Part shown: piece after piece, positions 1 to 4,799 of the stretch
Position numbering within the stretch: the stretch's first letter is position 1
How the letters are laid out: each line of letters opens with the position of its first letter
Assembly (NCBI GenBank): GCA_030837395.1
Contig: JAUPKO010000710.1
Coordinates: 1 to 5,173 of the forward strand
From: Actinomycetota bacterium
GTDB taxonomy: Bacteria > Actinomycetota > Actinomycetes > S36-B12 > UBA10799
DNA length: 5,173 bases
Direction of reading: 5' to 3'
Notes under the pieces: generated by a model
Seen by the model: the letters and a program-made list of their open reading frames with translations, nothing else
Told to the model about the DNA's origin: nothing
The model's database searches: none
Made by a program: the position numbers and the translations under genes

Positions 1-222
1 CGGGGGCTCTACCTGACCGGACAGGACGTCGTGACCTGCGGGGTTGCCGGGGCCATGTTCGGCGGCGTGCTCACTGCCACCACCCTGCTGCGCGGCCCAG
101 CCCTGCGGGGTCTGGCGTCGGCCGCGATTCACCGGATGCCGGCTACCGGCGCCACCGTGGCGAGCAATGCTGTGGCGACCGCCCGGCGCGTCCCTCAGAC
201 GCTCACCAGGTACCGTCCGTAA
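1..222 (+). CDS. C-terminal end of a CrtI / retinol-saturase-type FAD-dependent oxidoreductase (5' partial)
   Basis: The frame is open from the left edge to a TAA at 220-222, giving the last 73 residues. The stretch RGLYLTGQDVVTCGVAGAMF (residues 1-20 of the fragment), followed by GGVLTA, matches the C-terminal FAD-contacting segment of phytoene-desaturase, carotenoid-isomerase and retinol-saturase-like flavoproteins, where a 'GLYLTGQD' strand is followed by a glycine-rich helix. These enzymes bind FAD and saturate, desaturate or isomerise polyene or related lipid substrates; the substrate here cannot be told. The last 30 or so residues (Ala/Arg-rich, ending RYRP) are an ordinary variable tail. 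The dinucleotide-binding N-terminus lies outside the window. The 3' end overlaps the convergent gene on the other strand by 20 bp. The family call is fairly firm; the exact enzyme is not determinable. Confidence 0.85.
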   Translation, partial: RGLYLTGQDVVTCGVAGAMFGGVLTATTLLRGPALRGLASAAIHRMPATGATVASNAVATARRVPQTLTRYRP

Positions 223-1179
223 TCGCGTCGGCGTTGGGGTCCTTCAGCGTGATCACGGTCGCCGGGTCCACCGGGGTGAAGGGTTGATCGTCGCCACCCA
301 GGATGCCGCCCACCGTCGTCACGCCCGCCAGACTCGGCGAGGCGGGCAGGTCGCTGGCATCGGCGTCGTAGTAATCGAACCAGGGCAGGCCGGCGCGCAC
401 ATAGGCTTCGCAGTCCACGGGTGTGGCTGGTGGTGCCTCGCCGGTGATGGCGGTCCATTGGGCTGCCGAGCACAAGTGCACGAAGACCCGCGAGGACCGC
501 TCCGGGTCGTAGTCCTCGAGCGGTCGGTCGTCCGTGTAGACCTCCTGCTGCATCCGACCACCCGCCCCGAGCCCCATGTCCGGCGGTGCACTCGCGCAGA
601 GAACCGCGCCATCCATGGGACCGTACGACACCACCGCGGCCTGCTCGGCGCGCCATCGAGCGAGGGCCTCCTCGGTGAGGCCCATCGCGCGCAGCTGAAC
701 CCCGCCGTGCCCTCGCTTCCGGTGATCTGGGCCTCGACCGTGGCGCCGAGGCCGAGCGGCACAGCAACGAATTGGCGGATGTAGCCCTGACCCGCATTGA
801 TCCCGTCGAGCCACGGTTGGTCGGGCAGGCAGAGGTAGTTCTGCGGGTCCGACTGCAGCGCCTCCGTCCAGCGTCGCCCGCTGACCGCGCAGACTTTGCC
901 GATGCCGACCTGCAGCGCCGCCGGTTCGTCAGCCTCGAACGCCAGCCACATGGCCTCGCGCTGATAGATGGGCAGCATCACCCCTCCGCGTGCGAGCCAT
1001 TGCGGCGGCACAGTGTCGGGATAGTCGTCTACCCGACGCAGCGGGAAGGTTCCCAGCCCCGGAGGCAGTGGGTGCAGGCCATCCTCGGGGATGCGCAGTG
1101 TGCGCATGAAGGTGACCCGGATGGGGCCGAGGATGAGTGCGTTGCCGTCGAGCCGTGCCGCGTTCGTGTGGTCGTGCAT
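203..1179 (-). pseudogene. Conserved uncharacterised protein, interrupted by a one-base frameshift
   Basis: Two overlapping - strand frames carry one continuous protein. The N-terminal 160 residues read from ATG at 1179 down to about 700. The C-terminal 165 residues read in another frame from about 699 to the TGA at 203-205. Adding one G to the G4 run (C4 on the + strand, 700-703) joins them into 325 residues across ...EGTAG / VQLRAM.... Visible motifs are LGPIRVTFMRTLRIP (residues 17-31), PPGLGTFPLRRVDDYP (39-54), LPIYQREAMWLAFEA (69-83), WLDGINAGQGYIRQFVAVPL (123-142), then GAGGRMQQEVYTDD, FVHLCSAAQW and GLPWFDYY in the second half. From memory these resemble a conserved bacterial family of unknown function; I cannot assign a role. 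No signal peptide or membrane segment is visible, so it is probably cytoplasmic. Start choice is supported by AGGGGG six bases upstream. Because both halves still look constrained, the break may be recent or a sequencing/assembly error. Confidence 0.82.
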
Positions 1180-1185
1180 GTCGAA

Positions 1186-1191
1186 CCCCCT
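1186..1191 (-). promoter_or_regulatory. Ribosome binding site of the frameshifted gene
   Basis: On the - strand AGGGGG lies six bases before the ATG at 1179 (AGGGGGttcgacATG). It is the only clear Shine-Dalgarno-like sequence at a start in this window, and it fixes the start of the frameshifted gene. Confidence 0.6.
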
Positions 1192-1265
1192 GATTCTGCC
1201 GACTCGGTGCCGGCAACCTCAGGTGTAGCAGGGAGCCCCGACACTCGCCCGTATCCGGCGATCGA

Positions 1266-1292
1266 GCGGTCCGGCCGGTGCGCGGCGACCGC
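1266..1292. repeat. Imperfectly understood inverted repeat in the divergent intergenic region
   Basis: GCGGTC (1266-1271) and GACCGC (1287-1292) form perfect 6-bp arms around 15 bases. The repeat sits between the divergent starts at 1179 and 1395, where promoters or operators of both genes must lie. Arms this short in GC-rich DNA can arise by chance, so this is a weak operator candidate. Confidence 0.25.
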
Positions 1293-1315
1293 GTGCCTTG
1301 GGTCGGAGTCGGGTC

Positions 1316-1356
1316 CCTGGCTGCCGCGATCTGCCAGGCCCTTCCCGTGGTCCTGG
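1316..1356 (+). repeat. Competing inverted repeats upstream of the LolA-like gene
   Basis: CCTGGC (1316-1321) pairs with GCCAGG (1333-1338) across 11 bases, and the same CCAGG (1334-1338) can pair instead with CCTGG (1352-1356). The set ends 38 bases before the ATG at 1395. If transcription starts at 1395 (leaderless), this would be DNA-level operator sequence rather than a leader RNA. The function is not shown by the sequence. Confidence 0.25.
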
Positions 1357-1382
1357 AGGGTGCTGGAGTCGGGCCGGCAGGG

Positions 1383-1388
1383 CATGAT
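1383..1388 (+). promoter_or_regulatory. Candidate -10 element for a leaderless LolA-like transcript
   Basis: CATGAT lies so that its last T is at -7 if transcription begins at the A of the ATG at 1395. It keeps the two most important -10 bases (A at position 2, T at position 6) but has C for the first T. No convincing -35 is seen at 16-18 bp, and there is no clear Shine-Dalgarno near 1395. It is the weakest of three similar arrangements in this window. Confidence 0.35.
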
Positions 1389-1394
1389 GGTGCC

Positions 1395-2516
1395 ATGGCT
1401 GGTCAACACACCACACGACTCTGGGCTCTGGGCGCGATCGGCGGGGCGATGGCGGTGGGCGCCATCGGTTGGGCGGCGAGCGCCGGAGCCGTCGATCCCC
1501 GCCCAACTGCCGAGGAGTTGCTCATCGCTGTGCAGCAGCCCACGGCGACGGACCTCACGGGGACGACCCTGACCCGCGTCGACCTTGGCCTCCCAGCGGG
1601 CATCGAGGGACTCGTCGACCTGCCCGCGCCCCTGAACGCAGCCTCCGGCGAGGTGGCCGCGCAGGTGTGGGTCGACGGGCCCGACCGGCAACGGATCACC
1701 GCCCTGGCCGACGTCTCGGCAACGGCCTCCGCCACCGTTGCGGACACCCAGCTCTCGGCGGTGCGCGACGGCGACACCGTAGTTGTGTGGTCCGCAGAAG
1801 ACGCCACCGCCACCACCTACACGGCTGCCCCGGATGCGGCGGCGAAGGCCGAGGCACAAGCCCCAGGCACCCCGGCCGAGGTTGCCCGCGAGGCGCTTGC
1901 TGCGCTCGGCGAGGACGCGGACGTGACGGTGGCGGATTCGCCGCCGATGGCCGGCCGCGACACGGTTGCCCTCGTCGTGGACCCGCGGGACTCCAAGACG
2001 CTGGTCTCGCAGGTCACGATCACCTTCGACCGCGAAACCAACGTCGTGCTGGGGGTGCAGGTGGGCTCCACCCGACTCCCCGGCCCAGCCGTCGACATCG
2101 CCTTCACCTCGGTGTCGTACGACCAGGTGAACGCGGAGGTCTTCGGCTTCACTCCACCGGTGGGTGCCACTGTGGTCGACAAGACGATGGGCACGGACTC
2201 GGAGTCCCCGAAGCCGGAACCCGAGGTGGTCGGCGACGGGTGGAGTGCGGTCGCGGTCGGCGAGGTGCAGATGCCCGGTGCGCCGGGGCAATCGGCCCCT
2301 GGTGACCTCATGGCCGGTCTCGAGGACGAGCAGCGGAGCACCGCGATGGAAGCCCTCGGTGCCTACCTGAGTTTGCCGACGGTCAACGGCGCGTGGGGCA
2401 GCGGGCGTGTGCTGACCGGCACGCTGTTCTCGGCGATCATCACCGACGACGGCCGGTACGCGGTGGGTGCGGTGGACGTCGAGACGCTGGGCGCAGCCCT
2501 GGCCCAGCAGCGCTAG
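1395..2516 (+). CDS. Secreted LolA-like / DUF2092-type protein
   Basis: A 373-residue protein. Residues 1-32 form a Sec-type signal: short N-terminus with R8, hydrophobic core from about residue 9 to 28, and a probable cleavage site after AGA (30-32) before VDPRP. The mature part follows the layout of actinobacterial 'outer membrane lipoprotein carrier LolA-like' proteins: TAEELL near 38-43, DLTGTTLTRVDLGLP (53-67), the strand-rich centre with VDGPDRQRI (93-101) and RDGDTVVVW (124-132), TPAEVAREALAAL (159-171), MAGRDTVALVVDP (185-197), VTITFDRETNVVLGVQV (207-223), and FGFTPPVGATVVD (250-262). The C-terminal part has the family's GDGWSAVAVGEV (280-291), WGSGRVLTGTLFSAIITDDG (344-363) and GAVDVETL endings. 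The fold is expected to be an open beta barrel binding a hydrophobic or lipid ligand outside the membrane. In related genomes such a gene often precedes an ABC transporter; none is present here. ATG 1395 was chosen over an upstream frame extension because the signal peptide begins there. Confidence 0.85.
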   Translation: MAGQHTTRLWALGAIGGAMAVGAIGWAASAGAVDPRPTAEELLIAVQQPTATDLTGTTLTRVDLGLPAGIEGLVDLPAPLNAASGEVAAQVWVDGPDRQRITALADVSATASATVADTQLSAVRDGDTVVVWSAEDATATTYTAAPDAAAKAEAQAPGTPAEVAREALAALGEDADVTVADSPPMAGRDTVALVVDPRDSKTLVSQVTITFDRETNVVLGVQVGSTRLPGPAVDIAFTSVSYDQVNAEVFGFTPPVGATVVDKTMGTDSESPKPEPEVVGDGWSAVAVGEVQMPGAPGQSAPGDLMAGLEDEQRSTAMEALGAYLSLPTVNGAWGSGRVLTGTLFSAIITDDGRYAVGAVDVETLGAALAQQR

Positions 2517-2781
2517 ACGTTTGAGTCAGAGGTCCGACGGGCTCGCTCACCGGGCCACAATGGGCGCTGGTGCTCAACGACGTCGATGACGACGAGCCGA
2601 TCATCGAGGCGCCCGCGTTGCGTGCAGGGACCTGCCGTCGCTCGGGGGCCCGCCGTCGCTCAAGGATGAGCGACAGGACGTCAACACCACTGCGGACGTG
2701 CTGCAGTCTGCTCCGGCGCGATCGTGCGAAATCCCGGCTGAACTGGTGGCCCAACTGGGTCGTTCGGCGACGATTGAGAGG
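2517..2781. other. Intergenic stretch with no convincing gene
   Basis: Nothing here has a recognisable product. On the + strand the frame from 2590 to 2808 is open and moderately protein-like (for example DVNTTADVLQSAPARSC and IPAELVAQLGRSATIERV) but has no usable start and ends in a TGA at 2809-2811. It may be a decayed coding remnant or chance. The - strand frame across 2440-2817 is rich in Arg and Ser in the way expected of a shadow reading. The stretch does hold a strong short hairpin and its repeat, listed separately, and leads into the promoter of the binding-protein gene. Confidence 0.5.
2637..2674 (+). repeat. Hairpin with a duplicated left arm (possible terminator or switch)
   Basis: GTCGCTC (2655-2661) and GAGCGAC (2668-2674) are perfect 7-bp arms around the 6-base loop AAGGAT. 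The same GTCGCTC occurs again at 2637-2643, inside a 10-base direct repeat GCCGTCGCTC (2634-2643 and 2652-2661), so the right arm could pair with either copy. There is no T-run after it. It is about 120-160 bases after the LolA-like stop and about 110 before the next promoter, so it could end the LolA-like transcript or be an operator. Confidence 0.4.
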
Positions 2782-2809
2782 GTGACACGCGCCGCATGTG
2801 CCATACCGT
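2782..2809 (+). promoter_or_regulatory. Leaderless promoter of the binding-protein gene
   Basis: A -35-like GTGACA (2782-2787, five of six bases of TTGACA), a 16-bp spacer and a -10 TACCGT (2804-2809, matching TANNNT) place the transcription start at the A of the ATG at 2816. No Shine-Dalgarno precedes that ATG. Together these favour a leaderless transcript and decide the start in favour of ATG 2816 over the in-frame GTG at 2798. Confidence 0.6.
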
Positions 2810-2815
2810 GACGAC

Positions 2816-3697
2816 ATGAACGATCAACCTGGCGACGCGGTCCGATTCGTGATGGTGCCCAAGGTTGCGCACCCGTGGTACGAGGAGGTGCTGCGTGGGG
2901 CGCAGCGGCAAGCCGAGGCCATGACCGCGCAAGTGCGGCACCGGATCGACGTGGCATACGTCGCGCCCCAGCGGGCCTCGGTGCACGCGCAGCAGGAGGT
3001 GCTGGCAGAGGTGGTGGAGTCCGGACCTGCAGGGATCATGGTCGATCCGGTGGAGTCGGTGGCGCACCTCAGCGCGATCGCCGATGCGCAAGCGCTCGGC
3101 ATCGCGGTGGTGGTCTTCGACTCGCCGGCCCCCGAACCCGGAATCACCGGAGTGGGTAACAACTTTGCCGAGCAGGGTGAGATTGCCGCGCGCAGGTTGG
3201 CGCAGTTGCTCGATGGTGTCGGTGAGGTCGCCGTGATGCAGGGCGTGCCCGACGCCCCCAACCATCTGCAGCGCTACCGGGCACAGGTGGCGACGCTCGC
3301 CGAGTTCCCAGGGATCACCGTCGTCGACGGCGGCGCCGACCACGACGACATCGCGTTGGCGCAGAGCCAAGCCGCAGCGGTGTTGCAGTCGCACCCGGAC
3401 CTGCGCGGGTATCTCGCCTGCGACGCCTCGGGGCCGATCGGGATCGCCCAAGCAGTCGTGGCCGCTGGCAGGGTCGGGCAGGTGAAGGTGGTGGGGATGG
3501 ATTCCATTCGACCTATCGCGGCCGCAGTGGCCGATGGGGTGTTGGAGTCCTCGGTGGCCACGATCCCGCAGATGCAGGGCGCGATGGCCGTGCTGATGCT
3601 GTGGCAGGCCAGCCTCGGTCTGCCGGTCCCTCGCTACGTTGACACGGGCATCGACGTGGTCACTGCCGACAACGCGCGTGACTTCCTGCATTCGTGA
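2816..3697 (+). CDS. Orphan sugar-binding-type periplasmic binding protein without a signal peptide
   Basis: A 293-residue protein that reads as a complete type I periplasmic-binding fold of the ribose/galactose-binding kind (Peripla_BP_4, related to the LacI ligand domain). Landmarks are the first strand and loop VMVPKVAHPWYEEVLRGAQ (12-30), GPAGIMVDPVES (70-81), GIAVVVFDSP (95-104), the VGNNFAEQGEIAARRLAQLL segment (113-132), VAVMQG (138-143), YLACDASGPIGIAQAV (199-214), VKVVGMDS (223-230) and VLESSVATIPQMQGAMAV (242-259). The length fits a mature binding protein. The first ten residues (MNDQPGDAVR) are polar, with no hydrophobic core and no lipobox, so it appears to stay in the cytoplasm. 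There is no ABC transporter, kinase or DNA-binding partner beside it, and no helix-turn-helix before the domain. It may be a stand-alone cytoplasmic sugar sensor, or a binding protein that lost its export signal. An in-frame GTG at 2798 would only add MPYRDD. Confidence 0.8.
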   Translation: MNDQPGDAVRFVMVPKVAHPWYEEVLRGAQRQAEAMTAQVRHRIDVAYVAPQRASVHAQQEVLAEVVESGPAGIMVDPVESVAHLSAIADAQALGIAVVVFDSPAPEPGITGVGNNFAEQGEIAARRLAQLLDGVGEVAVMQGVPDAPNHLQRYRAQVATLAEFPGITVVDGGADHDDIALAQSQAAAVLQSHPDLRGYLACDASGPIGIAQAVVAAGRVGQVKVVGMDSIRPIAAAVADGVLESSVATIPQMQGAMAVLMLWQASLGLPVPRYVDTGIDVVTADNARDFLHS

Positions 3698-3724
3698 GCC
3701 TCCTGATCAGAAGTGCACGACGAT

Positions 3725-3766
3725 CGGCCATGGACGCTGCGGTCTGTGGCCTCGCGATCATGGCCG
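3725..3766. repeat. 8-bp inverted repeat after the binding-protein gene
   Basis: CGGCCATG (3725-3732) and CATGGCCG (3759-3766) are perfect complements separated by 26 bases. GCGGTCT occurs at 3739-3745 and 3766-3772. The repeat opens the structured spacer between the two convergent genes and could contribute to termination of the + strand transcript. Confidence 0.4.
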
Positions 3767-3817
3767 CGGTCTCAACTGTGCCGGGTGTTGCGGCACGTCA
3801 CCTTGGACGCTGTGGTC
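3728..3817 (+). repeat. 17-base near-identical direct repeat in the convergent spacer
   Basis: CCATGGACGCTGCGGTC (3728-3744) and CCTTGGACGCTGTGGTC (3801-3817) differ at two of 17 positions and start 73 bases apart. The second copy runs into the stem at 3812-3826. The pair suggests a local duplication within a noncoding spacer. Confidence 0.5.
3778..3796. terminator. Candidate terminator hairpin 1 between convergent genes
   Basis: GTGCCG (3778-3783) and CGGCAC (3791-3796) form a perfect 6-bp stem with a 7-base loop. It lies 81 bases past the stop of the + strand gene and 55 bases past the stop of the - strand gene. There is no T-run, which is common for actinobacterial terminators, so the call rests on the stem and its position. 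Confidence 0.4.
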
Positions 3818-3826
3818 GGTGACCAC
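3812..3826. terminator. Candidate terminator hairpin 2 between convergent genes
   Basis: GTGGTC (3812-3817), loop GGT, GACCAC (3821-3826): a perfect 6-bp stem with a tight loop, 25 bases past the TGA (3853-3851) of the - strand membrane-protein gene. As an inverted repeat it could act on transcripts from both sides. No T-run is present. Confidence 0.45.
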
Positions 3827-3850
3827 GGGGCGTGTCGCGGTCCCACGAAC

Positions 3851-4711
3851 TCACCCAGCGTCGCGGGTCACATCGTCACGGTCCGCCAGCGTCGGTCCCA
3901 CCCGCCACAACAAGTAGGCCAGCCACAGGATGAAGCCGATGTGCAGCACGTCGTTCTCGGAGAAGTAGAACCCGTTGCCGTCGTCCCACAGCGTTTGCGT
4001 CAGCCCCGATGCCCAGTAGGCGTAGTACGCCACCTGCACCAGGAGCAGCAGGATCGCCGCCGTGAAGATGGCCCGCTCCTTCGGTTGGCCGAGGCGTCGG
4101 GCGGTGATCGCGATCACGATTAGCACCCCGGGCAGGGCGAACAGCATGAGCACCGAGAACGACAGCAGCGTCGCACTCGGCGCCATGACGCCGATGGCCG
4201 TGACGACGCAATAGACGACGGCGTTGATGACCGCGTAGACGATCAACCCGGTGCGCGCCCGGCCCAGGGTGCAGGCATAGGCCACCGCCACCACCATGGC
4301 ACTCACGCTCCAGGCCTGCGTGACGCTATAGGCCACCTCGTAGCCATTGGTGAGCACACACAAATCGCGGCCCTCGCACTTGAGCACATAGGAGAACAAC
4401 TGGTAACTCGTACCGGCCAGACCCGCACCGATGCCGCCGAGCACCAAGGCCACCCCGAACCACACTCGGGAACGCTGGCCGCGCCGCGACATCAGGAAGT
4501 ACACCCCGGCGCCGATCCACATCAGCGCCAGGCCGAACACCAGCACAATCCCGATCGGCTCGTTGATCACCGTTCCGCCCACGTCGATGCAGGGGCGTTG
4601 TTCGCACCATTGCGCCGGCGTGGTGGGGGGTTCGTAGGTCAGCTCGTCCAACCGGCCGCACCCGGCCAGGGCCAGGGCCGACAAGGCGAGTGTGAGCCGG
4701 CGCATGTTCAT
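3851..4711 (-). CDS. Predicted 7-TM membrane protein with a lipoprotein signal, function unknown
   Basis: A 286-residue protein. Residues 1-18 are a lipoprotein-type signal: M-N-M-R-R, a hydrophobic core and the lipobox LAGC with C18. Seven hydrophobic segments follow, at about 53-74, 83-108, 128-149, 155-176, 180-203, 214-236 and 255-270. Basic loops RRGQRSR (76-82), GRARTG (150-155) and RRLGQPKER (205-213) alternate as expected for the cytoplasmic side, putting the mature N-terminus outside and the C-terminus inside. Two cysteine pairs, C36/C41 and C112/C118, then both fall on the outer face and may form disulfides. The loop before TM7 has FYFSENDVLHIGFILW (248-263), with N253, D254 and H257 at the outer membrane edge. 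This recalls the last-helix motif of CREST-like / DUF6962-like membrane proteins, but the other motif residues of that group are not evident, so this is only a suggestion. It lies 88 bp downstream of the flavoprotein gene on the same strand, with its own probable promoter. The first ATG is chosen from that promoter's geometry; ATG 4705 is an alternative. Confidence 0.85.
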   Translation of the reverse strand: MNMRRLTLALSALALAGCGRLDELTYEPPTTPAQWCEQRPCIDVGGTVINEPIGIVLVFGLALMWIGAGVYFLMSRRGQRSRVWFGVALVLGGIGAGLAGTSYQLFSYVLKCEGRDLCVLTNGYEVAYSVTQAWSVSAMVVAVAYACTLGRARTGLIVYAVINAVVYCVVTAIGVMAPSATLLSFSVLMLFALPGVLIVIAITARRLGQPKERAIFTAAILLLLVQVAYYAYWASGLTQTLWDDGNGFYFSENDVLHIGFILWLAYLLWRVGPTLADRDDVTRDAG

Positions 4712-4714
4712 GTT

Positions 4715-4731
4715 CGGACCGTAGCGGTCCG
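4715..4731. promoter_or_regulatory. Perfect 17-bp dyad over the promoter (operator candidate)
   Basis: CGGACCG (4715-4721), TAG, CGGTCCG (4725-4731) is a perfect inverted repeat with 7-bp arms and a 3-base centre. It begins four bases upstream of the ATG at 4711 and fully covers the candidate -10 element, so a protein bound here would block transcription start. A single half-site CGGTCCG also occurs at 1267-1273 in the other intergenic region. Which regulator binds cannot be told. Confidence 0.55.
4718..4723 (-). promoter_or_regulatory. -10 element of a leaderless promoter for the 7-TM protein
   Basis: On the - strand TACGGT (TANNNT) has its last T exactly seven bases before the A of the ATG at 4711, the geometry of a leaderless transcript. 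No Shine-Dalgarno is present before either ATG 4711 or ATG 4705. No good -35 hexamer is seen at 16-18 bp, which could mean dependence on an activator. Confidence 0.55.
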
Positions 4732-4758
4732 GCGCGCGTGACCTGGGCGTTTCGGGTG

Positions 4759-4772
4759 AGGTGAACCCACCT
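4759..4772 (-). terminator. Weak hairpin after the flavoprotein gene
   Basis: AGGTG (4759-4763), loop AACC, CACCT (4768-4772) gives a 5-bp stem about 28 bases past the stop of the flavoprotein gene. It is short and has no T-run, so it is at best a weak terminator between that gene and the downstream membrane-protein gene. Confidence 0.25.
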
Positions 4773-4799
4773 GTTCATCCGGGTCGTCGGACGCCCACG

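Noticed and set aside
695..710. Programmed ribosomal frameshift in the split gene
   Set aside because: There is no slippery heptamer and no evident stimulatory structure. A lost G in a short run is simpler.
44..784. 246-residue + strand frame over the frameshifted gene
   Set aside because: It is antisense to conserved-looking - strand coding sequence, with Arg/Pro/His-rich composition and no motifs.
1029..2291. 420-residue - strand open frame
   Set aside because: It is antisense to the LolA-like gene, has low-complexity Arg/Gly/His composition and no family motifs. It is a by-product of high-GC codon bias.
1469..2305. 278-residue + strand frame inside the LolA-like gene
   Set aside because: Its Arg/Gly-rich sequence is an out-of-frame reading of the LolA-like gene.
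2655..2674. Riboswitch or attenuator leader for the binding-protein gene
   Set aside because: The best promoter for that gene lies downstream (2782-2809) and gives a leaderless transcript, so the hairpin would not be in its leader. No known riboswitch core was recognised.
2440..2817. Transposase or integrase remnant on the - strand
   Set aside because: No DDE or tyrosine-recombinase motif, no terminal inverted repeats and no target duplication were seen.
2681..3691. 336-residue - strand open frame over the binding-protein gene
   Set aside because: The + strand frame shows a complete recognisable fold, while this reading is His/Arg/Gly-rich without motifs.
4326..4778. 150-residue - strand frame overlapping the 7-TM gene
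   Set aside because: The 7-TM frame has a lipobox and consistent topology; this one is Arg-rich and featureless.
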